Below are positions 6,286 through 14,654 of a stretch of DNA of 21,412 nt, in pieces (position 1 is the first letter of the stretch; every line of letters begins with the position of its first letter). The stretch covers positions 1 to 21,412 of the forward strand of contig DATMAG010000094.1 in NCBI GenBank assembly GCA_035560235.1, in the 5' to 3' direction. The DNA is from DASRDU01 sp035560235. GTDB lineage: Bacteria; Acidobacteriota; Blastocatellia; RBC074. Below the pieces are notes generated by a model that saw only the letters and a program-made list of their open reading frames with translations, ran no database searches and was not told where the DNA came from. Position numbers and translations under genes: made by a program.

Positions 6286-7590
6286 ATGAACCCGATCAGG
6301 TTTGGTTTATGCGCCTGCGCCGCAGCCCTGCTGCTCGCCTTAACTCCGCCGTCACTGCGCGCCCAGCAGGGCGAACTCGCTGACAATCCGCTCGTCCTGC
6401 TGCGCACCGGGCAGGATCAGAAAAAAGCCCTGAAGGTCAACGAAGCGATCTATCAGGCCATCGGCTTCGGCAACACCTTTATGGTCACGACCAGCGAAGG
6501 CAATGTCATCATTGACACTTCGATGCCGTTCAATGCAGCGCGGCACAAGCAACTGCTGCAGGCCGAAAACAACGGCGCGATCAGATTCATCATCGTCACG
6601 CACGCGCACGGCGACCACATCGGCGGCATTCCGGCCTGGCGACAAACAGGCACGCAGGTCATCGCGCAAAAACTTCACGCCGACTTCAGGCATTACGAAG
6701 CCCGGCTGAATGGTTTCTTTGCGCAGCGCAACGCGGCGCAGTTTGCGCTCAAAATTCCCGATCCCGGCCCCTGGCCCGGCAACTATGCGGGCAAAATCGA
6801 ACCGAACGTGCTCTTTGATGACAGGTATGAATTTGAACTCGGCGGCGTGAAGTTCGAACTGCTGCACACGCCCGGCGAAACGCCCGACCACACGACGATC
6901 TGGCTGCCGAAATACAAGGCCGCCTTCATCGGTGACAATTACTACGATTCATTCCCGAACATCTACACGCTGCGCGGCACGCAGCCGCGCCAGGCGCTCG
7001 ATTACATCAACTCGCTCAACAAAGTCCTCGCGCTCAGGCCTGAAATCGTGCTGCCGTCGCACGGCCTGCCGATTGTCGGCAACGCCGAAATCACGAAACG
7101 CCTGACCCGTTACCGCGATGCGATTCAGTACGTCCACGATGAAACCGTCAAGGGAATGAACGCGGGCAGGGATGTCTGGACGCTGATGCGTGAAATCAGA
7201 CTGCCGCCTGCGCTCGACGTGGGCGAAGGTTACGGCAAGCTGTCGTGGTCGGTGCGCGGCATTTATGAAGGCTACGTCGGCTGGTTCGATCTCAACCCGG
7301 CAACGATGTATGAAACTCCCGCTTCAGCGGTTTATCCCGAAGTTGTCAGACTGGCAGGCGGCCCCGACGCCATTGCAAAGCTGGCCCTGGAGCGCGTCAA
7401 GGCCGGACAGCCGGTTGAAGCATTGCACCTGTGCGAAATGGCGTTATCAGTTGATGCCGCGCATCGCCCGGCGCTCGAAGCAAAGCTGAAGGCGCTGGAA
7501 CTGCTCATCGAACGCTGCCGCAACAGCAACGAACGCGGCTGGCTGATGTTCAGCCTCAGTCAGACTAAAAACAGACTCAATCCGAAATAA
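6286..7590 (+). CDS. Alkylsulfatase-like metallo-beta-lactamase hydrolase, exported
   Basis: Start at ATG 6286, because GGGAG lies eight bases upstream and MNPIRFGLCACAAALLLALTPPSLRAQQ is then a normal signal peptide; an ATG at 6271 is less likely. The metallo-beta-lactamase core has the zinc motif HAHGDH (H106, H108, D110, H111), H194 in HTPGETPDHTT, D217 in IGDNYY and H259 in LPSHG. Residues about 285-345 (DVWTLMREIRLPP...SVRGIYEGYVGWFDLNPATMY) match the alkylsulfatase dimerisation domain, with the helical AGGPDAIAKLALERVKAG part after it. SdsA1/BDS1-type enzymes hydrolyse alkyl sulfates such as dodecyl sulfate. This 434-residue protein lacks the C-terminal SCP2-like substrate domain of those enzymes, so the true substrate is open. 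The next gene starts four bases after the stop. Confidence 0.85.
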   Translation: MNPIRFGLCACAAALLLALTPPSLRAQQGELADNPLVLLRTGQDQKKALKVNEAIYQAIGFGNTFMVTTSEGNVIIDTSMPFNAARHKQLLQAENNGAIRFIIVTHAHGDHIGGIPAWRQTGTQVIAQKLHADFRHYEARLNGFFAQRNAAQFALKIPDPGPWPGNYAGKIEPNVLFDDRYEFELGGVKFELLHTPGETPDHTTIWLPKYKAAFIGDNYYDSFPNIYTLRGTQPRQALDYINSLNKVLALRPEIVLPSHGLPIVGNAEITKRLTRYRDAIQYVHDETVKGMNAGRDVWTLMREIRLPPALDVGEGYGKLSWSVRGIYEGYVGWFDLNPATMYETPASAVYPEVVRLAGGPDAIAKLALERVKAGQPVEALHLCEMALSVDAAHRPALEAKLKALELLIERCRNSNERGWLMFSLSQTKNRLNPK

Positions 7591-7594
7591 GTTC

Positions 7595-8386
7595 ATGCCG
7601 ATTACCAGAATCAACGACATCAATCTTTACTACGAAGTTCACGGCGCAGGCGAACCGCTGCTGATGATTCACGGCCTCGCTTCGCGTGGTCAGGGTTACA
7701 ACTATCAGATTCCGGCCCTCGCGCCGCACTTTCAACTGATCACTTTTGACAATCGCGGCGTGGGCGAAACCGATCAGCCGGATGAACCCTACAGCATTCC
7801 GCAGATGGCCGATGACGCCGCCGCATTGCTCGATCATCTCGGCATTCAGACCGCGCGCGTGCTCGGTATTTCGATGGGCGGGATGATCGCGCAGGAACTT
7901 GCGCTCCGTCACCCGCACCGCGTCAGTAAGCTGGCGCTCGGCTGCACGCATTGCGGCATCAGCCACTGCATCCCTTCGCCCGCGTGGGTGGCTGAAATCT
8001 TTCGCAATGCCAAAGGCAAATCGCGCGAACAGGTCGTGCGCGAGTTCATCCCCGTCAACTTTGCGCGCCTGACTCAGCAAACACGCCCCGAACTGATCGA
8101 ATCGGTCGTCCCGCAGATGGTCAGCAACCTGCAACAGCCTTATGCATACTATCGTCAGCTTGATGCCGTTTATCGCTTCGACTCATATGATCGCCTGCCT
8201 GAAATCAAAGCGCCGACGCTGGTGCTGACCGGAACCGAAGACGTGCTGATTCCACCCGGCAACGCCGCGATCATTGCCGAACGCATTCCCGGCGCGCGGC
8301 TGGTTTCATTCACCGAAACGAGCCATCTTTTCTTTATCGAAAAGGCAGATGAAGTGAATCAGGCGCTGCTCGAATTTTTCAAATAA
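7595..8386 (+). CDS. Alpha/beta-fold hydrolase
   Basis: This 263-residue protein is a complete alpha/beta hydrolase. HG at 26-27 (LLMIHGLAS) forms the oxyanion region, S93 in the nucleophile elbow GISMGG, D216 in LTGTEDVLIPP and H244 in ETSHLFFIEKADEV complete the triad. No signal peptide is seen, so it is probably cytoplasmic. The family includes esterases, lactonases (3-oxoadipate enol-lactonase-like) and C-C bond hydrolases, and sequence alone does not give the substrate. It begins four bases after the stop of the metallo-beta-lactamase gene without a clear ribosome site, which suggests translational coupling and a shared pathway. Unlike its partner it is not exported. Confidence 0.9.
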   Translation: MPITRINDINLYYEVHGAGEPLLMIHGLASRGQGYNYQIPALAPHFQLITFDNRGVGETDQPDEPYSIPQMADDAAALLDHLGIQTARVLGISMGGMIAQELALRHPHRVSKLALGCTHCGISHCIPSPAWVAEIFRNAKGKSREQVVREFIPVNFARLTQQTRPELIESVVPQMVSNLQQPYAYYRQLDAVYRFDSYDRLPEIKAPTLVLTGTEDVLIPPGNAAIIAERIPGARLVSFTETSHLFFIEKADEVNQALLEFFK

Positions 8387-8765
8387 CGCAATCCACGAAG
8401 CCGCACGAAGGATCACGAAGAAGAAGCTTCAACCACAGGGAACACGGGGAAACAGGAAAGATCGCAAAGGAGACAGGCTGACGCTGGAACTGGACCCTGA
8501 ATCAGGGCACACAGGATTGAGCCATTGAGTGAATCAGGTCACGCCGCAGGACGGTGTTCGGAGTTCCAGCTTCAGCTGGCTGAATTGTGGACTCAGACCA
8601 GCCAGCTGAAGCTGGAACTCCGAACACCGTCTCGCCGGAAATAAGAGTGCAGTCGGTGTCCCCATTTTGGATGCTTCGATTCAGATTTGTTCCTTTTTCT
8701 TCCCCGTGGTTGAGCCTCCTGCCTCGTAATTCTTCGTGAGGCCTGCTGATGATTGATGAGGACTG
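8387..8765. other. Intergenic region with repeat remnants
   Basis: This 379-base gap starts with CACGAAG words (8395-8425) and a stretch around 8433-8460 (CCACAGGGAACACGGGG) of the kind seen as dispersed repeats in bacterial genomes. The middle holds the long 33-bp palindrome described separately. No gene is supported: open frames here are readings of the palindrome. The promoter of the CoA-transferase gene is presumably in the last 100 bases, but no convincing boxes were found. Confidence 0.5.
8550..8631. repeat. Perfect 33-bp inverted repeat
   Basis: Arms at 8550-8582 and 8599-8631 are perfect reverse complements across 33 bases, with a 16-base loop. Key words are GTGTTCGGAGTTCCAGC in the left arm and GCTGGAACTCCGAACAC in the right. 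Each arm also contains a small palindrome (CCAGCTTCAGCTGG). It lies between two plus-strand genes and could be a terminator for the hydrolase, a REP-type element or a MITE. Confidence 0.75.
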
Positions 8766-9953
8766 ATGATGAACTCTCCACTTTCTGGCATTCGGGTTCT
8801 TGATTTCGGGCGGTACATTGCCGGGCCGTACTGCGCGGCGCTGCTGGCTGATCTGGGCGCTGAAGTGATTCGCGTCGAACGGCGCGAAGGCGGTGAGGAT
8901 CGCAACCTGATTCCGCTGACTGAAACGGGCGATGGCGCGCTCTTTCTGGCGATGAATCGCAACAAGAAAGGCATCACGCTTGACCCGGCGCACCCGCGCA
9001 GCGATGAAATCAAACGCCGCCTCGTCAGCAGCGCCGATGTTGTCATTGCCAACCTGCCGCTCAATGTGCTGACAAAACTTGGTCTTGATTACGAATCGCT
9101 CAAGGCTGTCAAACCTGACATTATTCTGACGATGGTTTCGACCTTTGGTTCGACCGGGCCGTATGCGAACCGCGTCGGCTTTGATTCAGTGATTCAGGCG
9201 ATGTCGGGCGCGATGAGTCTGACCGGCTTTCCGGGCGCGCCTGTGCGATCGGTCGTGGCCTTTGAGGATTTCGGCACGGCCCTGCACGCGGCATTCGGCA
9301 CGATGATCGCGCTTTTTGAAAAACAGCGCACCGGCCAGGGACAGATGGTTGAAGCGTCGCTGCTCGCCACCGGAGTGACGATGATGCAGACGCTGCTGGC
9401 TGAACGCTTCGTCACCGGCATCGTGCGCACGCAGCGCGGCAACACCGGCTATCACGCTGCGCCTGCCGATGCTTACCAGACAAAAGACGGCTGGATTATG
9501 GTTCCGACCATCGGGCAGTGGATGTTCGAGCGATGGGCAAAGCTGATGGGCCGCGAGGATCTGATCGCTGATCCGCGTCTGAAGGACGACCTGGCGCGCG
9601 GCGACAACGCCGAAATCATCAACGAAGTGATGCGTGCCTGGTGCGCCGCCCGCACTACAACAGAAGCCCTGGAGCAGCTTGAACGAGCGCGCATTCCGTG
9701 CGGCCCGGTCTATGAACTCGCTGAGGTGTACAAAGACCCGCAGGTGCAGGCGCGTGAACTGTTCCGGCACATTGATTATCCGGGCAGTCCCGTTCCGGTT
9801 CCGATAGCTGACACCGCCATTCGCTTTTCGCATTCCGAAGGCGAAGTCAGACACCGCGCCCCGCTGCTCGGTGAACATACTGACGAGGTTCTACAGCAGC
9901 TTGGATTCGGCAGCGCTGAAATTGCAGAGTTTCGTTCGGCAGGCGTGATCTGA
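8766..9953 (+). CDS. Class III CoA-transferase (CaiB/BaiF family)
   Basis: This 395-residue protein moves CoA between carboxylic acids. The N-terminus MMNSPLSGIRVLDFGRYIAGPYCAALLADLGAEVIRVE is the standard family signature, followed by NRNKKGITLD and ADVVIANLP. The catalytic aspartate is D168 in VAFEDFGTALHAAFG. The C-terminal part has the RIPCGPVYELAEVYKDPQVQAREL and LLGEHTDEVL motifs. Length and motifs are complete and no signal peptide is present. GAGG precedes the start by about six bases; a second ATG lies at 8769. The family includes formyl-CoA, carnitine and aromatic-acid transferases, and the sequence does not tell which. It might activate an acid released by the hydrolases upstream. 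Confidence 0.92.
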   Translation: MMNSPLSGIRVLDFGRYIAGPYCAALLADLGAEVIRVERREGGEDRNLIPLTETGDGALFLAMNRNKKGITLDPAHPRSDEIKRRLVSSADVVIANLPLNVLTKLGLDYESLKAVKPDIILTMVSTFGSTGPYANRVGFDSVIQAMSGAMSLTGFPGAPVRSVVAFEDFGTALHAAFGTMIALFEKQRTGQGQMVEASLLATGVTMMQTLLAERFVTGIVRTQRGNTGYHAAPADAYQTKDGWIMVPTIGQWMFERWAKLMGREDLIADPRLKDDLARGDNAEIINEVMRAWCAARTTTEALEQLERARIPCGPVYELAEVYKDPQVQARELFRHIDYPGSPVPVPIADTAIRFSHSEGEVRHRAPLLGEHTDEVLQQLGFGSAEIAEFRSAGVI

Positions 9954-9977
9954 TTTAACTGATCGGGAAAGTCAGGA

Positions 9978-10085
9978 AGAGAGACGGCGGAACAGACGGA
10001 AATAACGGAACAAACGGAAAGCTTCAGACTGGTTTCGTTCTTCTTCCGTTTGTTCCGTTATTTCCGTCTGTTCCGTCATCTCTCT
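9978..10085. repeat. 42-bp-arm inverted repeat, likely bidirectional terminator
   Basis: Arms 9978-10019 and 10044-10085 match with two mismatches over 42 bases around a 24-base loop. The arms are built from CGGAA/TTCCG units at 7-8-base intervals (GGAACAGACGGAAATAACGG). It separates the convergent CoA-transferase and asparaginase genes, so both transcripts would form the hairpin just past their ends. A related copy lies at 15955-16059. Confidence 0.7.
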
Positions 10086-10100
10086 TTTGCTTCTGTCAGC

Positions 10101-11219
10101 TTATTCGCCCGGTTTGCCCTTCAGCAGCGGTTCGGTGTCGAGCGTCTGCGGGCCGTTTTCGGTGCAGACGGCGTACTTCGATTCGTAAATCGAAACACCG
10201 GCGTACTCGCCCTTTGCATTGACGATGTAAAAGTTCACGTTGAAATTCGGATTGCCCCGGCTGTTGAGCAGGCGTTTCTCAATCGTCGCCGCCCTGATGC
10301 GCTTGCAGGCTTCCATTCCGGCATCCTTCGGACTCAGGCCGCGCCGCATGTTTTCGACAATCAGGAAGGAACAGAGGTTATAGAGATTGGCTTCGCCGCG
10401 CCCGGTCGAACCGGCTGCGCCAACGTCGCCATCAACATAAAGCCCTGCGCCGAGAATCGGTGAATCACCGACGCGGCCAGGAATCTTGAAGGCCAGGCCG
10501 CTCGTCGTCGTCACGCCGCAGATTTCACCCTTTGCATTCACGCCGTCGCAGTTGATCGTGCCGAACAGGTGATCGCGGTCAATCAGCCCTTCAGCGACGA
10601 GTTCCAGCGCCTTGCGAAAGCCGACCTCAGCGCGCTTTTTCGGATCGAGGTAATGCTCCGGGTCGGTGCGGCGCTTCCATTCCAGCCAGATTCGGCGCGA
10701 CTGTTCGGTGTTCAGGTCGTCTTCGATTTTAAAGCCCATGCTCTTCGCAAAGCGCTGTGCATCTTTGCCGACAATCAAATGATGATCGGTCTGTTCCATT
10801 ACGGCTTTTGCAACCAGCGACGGCGTGCGCACGCCTTCGATGCAGGCCACTGCGCCGGCGCGTTTCTTCGGGCCGTGCATGCACGACGAATCAAGCTGCA
10901 CGACGCCTTCAGCATTCGGGATGCCACCGTAACCGACGCTCGTATCGAGCGGGTCAAGTTCGACAATATTGACTCCGGCAATCAGCGCATCAAGCACATC
11001 ACTGCCCTGCGTCATCAGCGTGAAGGCCTTCTGCACGCAGGTCACATCGCCGCCGTTTTTGAATCTGTTGCCATTGGCCGAAGCAACAACGACAGGCCTG
11101 ACGCTGCGCTGTGTCCAGATCACCGGCGCACCGGCTGAAGCAGTTTTAGTCTTTGCTGCCAGCGCTCCGGCAGCAGCGGTAGTAACAACAAAATTACGAC
11201 GAGTAATCTTTTTACCCAT
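10101..11219 (-). CDS. N4-(beta-N-acetylglucosaminyl)-L-asparaginase, Tat-exported
   Basis: This 372-residue family T2 Ntn-hydrolase (glycosylasparaginase) cleaves the GlcNAc-Asn bond or related beta-aspartyl substrates after self-processing. MGKKITRRNFVVTTAAAGALAA is a Tat signal with twin arginines, so it should be exported folded. Family motifs are DVLDALIAGVNIVELDP, GYGGIPNAEG, GEICGVTTTSG and GRVGDSPILGAGLY. The predicted processing site is G-T in HLFGTINC, with the nucleophile at about T221. Well-studied enzymes have Asp before this Thr, but many bacterial relatives have Gly. I start at ATG 11219, five bases after AAGGTG. The Uma2 stop is two bases upstream, so the two are almost certainly co-transcribed. 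Function is confident, the natural substrate is not. Confidence 0.9.
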   Translation of the reverse strand: MGKKITRRNFVVTTAAAGALAAKTKTASAGAPVIWTQRSVRPVVVASANGNRFKNGGDVTCVQKAFTLMTQGSDVLDALIAGVNIVELDPLDTSVGYGGIPNAEGVVQLDSSCMHGPKKRAGAVACIEGVRTPSLVAKAVMEQTDHHLIVGKDAQRFAKSMGFKIEDDLNTEQSRRIWLEWKRRTDPEHYLDPKKRAEVGFRKALELVAEGLIDRDHLFGTINCDGVNAKGEICGVTTTSGLAFKIPGRVGDSPILGAGLYVDGDVGAAGSTGRGEANLYNLCSFLIVENMRRGLSPKDAGMEACKRIRAATIEKRLLNSRGNPNFNVNFYIVNAKGEYAGVSIYESKYAVCTENGPQTLDTEPLLKGKPGE

Positions 11220-11221
11220 AA

Positions 11222-11800
11222 TCACCTTTCAGAATCAGATGGAATGCCCTCAAACAATTCGGCCACCAGGCAGGCAAAGCCCGGCAGCAGCGGAGTCGTC
11301 AGCGTATCCGCCGGATAGAGCGTTGCCATCAGTCGCAGCGCCTGGTCCTCGCGGCGATAAATTTCAACCTGCCTGACATACCAGTCCACGATCCAGTATT
11401 CCAGCACGCCGCGCCGCGAATAGAGCTTGAGTTTCGTCTCGCGGTCGCGCTTTTCATTGACCGATCCCCACGACAGAACTTCAATGGCGAGTTCAGGCGC
11501 GGCGTGCAGCTTGCCATCATCCCCCAGCGCAGCATCGCGGCGCTCACGACTGATCCAGACCACATCAGGCGCAACATCGTCGTCATCGGCGAAGATCACT
11601 CCGGGCGCCAGATTGGCCTGACCTGTTCCGGCCTGTCGGCTCCAGGCCTGGAGAGTTGAAAACAACTGACCACAAACGAACTGGTGATGCCAGTGAGGTT
11701 GTTTCGACATATACAATTCTCCATCAATAATCTCGTAGCGCCTGCCGTCATCCGGCAGCGTTTCGAGATCGGCTGAGGTCCAATGGATTGCGGTACTCAT
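11222..11800 (-). CDS. Uma2 family (PD-(D/E)XK) endonuclease
   Basis: The 192-residue protein is a typical Uma2 (DUF820) restriction-endonuclease-fold protein. The N-terminus HWTSADLETLPDDGRRYEIIDGELYMSKQP is the family signature. The likely catalytic set is D79 in VAPDVVWI, E107 in ELAIEVLSW and a lysine in ETKLKLYSRRGVLEYWIVD (K123 or K125). GGGAG lies seven bases before the ATG. Members of this family are scattered in many copies in Acidobacteriota, Chloroflexota and Cyanobacteria, and their role is mostly unknown. It is directly followed by the asparaginase gene. It is not part of an evident restriction or toxin pair. Confidence 0.88.
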   Translation of the reverse strand: MSTAIHWTSADLETLPDDGRRYEIIDGELYMSKQPHWHHQFVCGQLFSTLQAWSRQAGTGQANLAPGVIFADDDDVAPDVVWISRERRDAALGDDGKLHAAPELAIEVLSWGSVNEKRDRETKLKLYSRRGVLEYWIVDWYVRQVEIYRREDQALRLMATLYPADTLTTPLLPGFACLVAELFEGIPSDSER

Positions 11801-11888
11801 AGCATTACTCCCTGACAGTCGTTGATCTGTTTTTCCGGCTGAGTTGAAAGTATAGCCCAGGAGCGGGGCTGGAAGTTAGTCGCTTCCA

Positions 11889-12004
11889 GGGTCAATTGAT
11901 TGTCTCTTTGGAGCACAGGCAGCCTGCCTGCCAGAGACCAGGGGCTTTTTTCCGCAAGCCCTGCAGGCAGGCTGCCTGCGCTCCAGCCAGAATTGAATTG
12001 ACCC
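11889..12004. repeat. Nested palindromic element with GGGTCAATT ends
   Basis: GGGTCAATT (11889-11897) is inverted as AATTGACCC (11996-12004). Inside, 11910-11934 (GGAGCACAGGCAGCCTGC...) pairs with 11961-11984 (...GCAGGCTGCCTGCGCTCC) with few mismatches. The 26-base centre carries GGCTTTTTTCCGCAAGCC. The 116-base unit with terminal inverted repeats looks like a small non-coding MITE or REP element. Confidence 0.6.
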
Positions 12005-12035
12005 CGAGTCGCTTCGCCTGACAATGCATCAACGT

Positions 12036-12245
12036 TCACGCGGCAAATATCGGCGGATGTTTTTTTGCCCAGGGGCGGGCCTCCTCAAGTTCATAAGCGA
12101 GTTGCAGCAGGATCGCTTCGCCGCCGCGCCACGCGGCAAACTGGCTGCCGACGGGCAGGCCGTCCGGCATCCAGTCGAGTGGCTCTGCTTCAGCCGCGCG
12201 ACAGTTGGCAGGAACAGTATGGCCAGCTGCGCGAAGGACGCCGTT
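12036..12245 (-). pseudogene. Decayed C-terminal remnant of an amidase
   Basis: The end of the minus-strand frame reads DWMPDGLPVGSQFAAWRGGEAILLQLAYELEEARPWAKKHPP, matching the conserved tail of amidase-signature enzymes (usual form GLPVGxQF...E..LL.LA..LE.ARPW). Just upstream another frame reads TASFAQLA, like the preceding amidase segment (F.QLANxTGQP), so at least one frameshift is present. The catalytic core (Lys-Ser-Ser triad and GGSS region) is absent. This is a leftover of a deleted amidase gene. Confidence 0.65.
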
Positions 12246-12300
12246 CACGGGGCTGAGTTGTTTCGCCTTACGCCTGCCTGAACCTGCAAAGACGATTTGC

Positions 12301-13269
<969 letters not shown>

Positions 13270-13553
13270 AATTCCTGCCCTCCTGAAATTTTGTGGGTGG
13301 TTGAAGGTCAGATCAGAGATTAGAAAGAAGTACAGCGAATGCCCGCCACTGACCAGCGATACGTACTTGTCTTTGCCGCTGCGCGGCAGTGGGAATGGAG
13401 TCATCCTTCAATTCTGGTTGAAACCTGTAAGCGCGAATGTCCGACGACTTAAGCAGGACAGCAACATCATCCTGCCATTCAAAATCACGGCCAGGCTCGT
13501 AATCGGCTTCGCGGCTGATTCTTTATGCCAGATTCATTTTGCCCGCCAGCTTA

Positions 13554-14654
13554 TTACTTCTGCGCCACGACTGTTTTTTCAGCGCCGCACTGACCTTTGA
13601 GTGTGGCAAGCCATGCGCGGATCAATGCCACGCCTTCCTGATGCACAACACTGCGCCCGATTTCGGGCATCATCTCCTTGGGCCGGGTGGATGAAAGGCG
13701 AAAGAGCAGAATTGATTCGTCAGGATTGCCGGGCACGACATCGTACTGATGGCCGCCGGAATATCCGGCAGAGTTGGGCATCTTGCAGGTGCCGAATCTT
13801 TTCGGATCGGTTTCATTGATGCCGAGCCACAGGCCCGAAGCCGCTGCGCCGCCGCCCGGCTGATGACAGTGCGCGCAGTTGTTGTCGAGATAAGCGCGGG
13901 CGCGAGCTTCGAGCGTGCCGGTTGACGGGTCGTTCCACACGGCGACCTTCGGAGCCTTGTCGGGCGACGGCGCGCCTTTCAGATAACCAATTTTTGTCCA
14001 GTGAGCGAGCTGATTTTCTGTGCCTTCAGCGTACTGATAATCGCGGTTCAGGTTGCGCGCTTTCGGGCCGATGGGCAGCAGGGTTTTCGCGTTGTCGTGG
14101 CACTGGCTGCATTCGTTGGCGTTCGGAATGACGTAAGTGAATGTGTGTTTCATTCCGGCCCTGTCGGCCCAGGTGATCTCCTGCGGATCGGCGGCGCGTT
14201 CAAGTGTGGCTTCGGTCTGATCGGCGTTCCAGACGTAAGGCAGCGCAACCCATCCGGCTTTGGCGTGAACGAGCAGGCGCGTTTCAATCAGGCGTTCCTT
14301 TCCCGAACCGTCAGCAGCGGGAAAGGCAAATGATTTGGCCAGAATCGTGCCGACCGGAAAATCAAAGGGCTTGTCCTCGCTGTACTGCGCGGCTGTGCCT
14401 TCAGGCATCCAGACAAAGCGGTACTTGCTGGCGTAATCGGAAAAGAGCGGCGTGTTCAGATCGTAAGGAACCACGCCCTTGTTTGGGGTGAGCGGCGCGC
14501 TGCCTGAGGTGAACAACTGCCACTGCGACAGCCTGGCCGGAAACGGTTCAGCCACGAATGAAATCACGCCGGTCTGCCTGACCGCGTTGCAGTTCGCGGT
14601 CAGCAGCAGAACGGCGAGAATTGCAGCAGCGCGCGCTCTCCGACCGATGCTCAT
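13554..14654 (-). CDS. SO2930-family diheme c-type cytochrome
   Basis: This 366-residue protein has two haem c motifs, CSQCH (182-186) and CAHCH (260-264), and the family pattern TPLFSDYASKYRFVWMPEG near 68-86 and EMMPEIGRSVVHQEGVALIRAWLATL near the end. It resembles the SO2930/HNE_0200 diheme cytochrome family (TIGR03806 as I recall). The N-terminus (RRARAAAILAVLLLTANC) is a signal peptide; the cysteine could be a lipoprotein site but ANC is not a standard lipobox. The ATG at 14654 overlaps the beta-helix stop by ATGA, with GGAGG seven bases upstream. The pair is known from other bacteria, but its redox function has not been clearly defined. Confidence 0.85.
   Translation of the reverse strand: MSIGRRARAAAILAVLLLTANCNAVRQTGVISFVAEPFPARLSQWQLFTSGSAPLTPNKGVVPYDLNTPLFSDYASKYRFVWMPEGTAAQYSEDKPFDFPVGTILAKSFAFPAADGSGKERLIETRLLVHAKAGWVALPYVWNADQTEATLERAADPQEITWADRAGMKHTFTYVIPNANECSQCHDNAKTLLPIGPKARNLNRDYQYAEGTENQLAHWTKIGYLKGAPSPDKAPKVAVWNDPSTGTLEARARAYLDNNCAHCHQPGGGAAASGLWLGINETDPKRFGTCKMPNSAGYSGGHQYDVVPGNPDESILLFRLSSTRPKEMMPEIGRSVVHQEGVALIRAWLATLKGQCGAEKTVVAQK

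Larger units (their letters stand above)
11801..12300. other. Gene-poor region with palindrome and amidase remnant
   Basis: This 500-base stretch has no intact gene. It contains the nested palindrome at 11889-12004 and the amidase remnant at 12036-12245. The short frames on both strands are readings of these. The first part, 11801-11888, should hold the promoter of the Uma2 gene, but I see no clear boxes. Confidence 0.5.

Noticed and set aside
13405..13553. Short GCAGGA/TCCTGC hairpin as a terminator of the diheme cytochrome gene
   Set aside because: Six-base stem with a long loop and no T-run, too weak to report as a feature.
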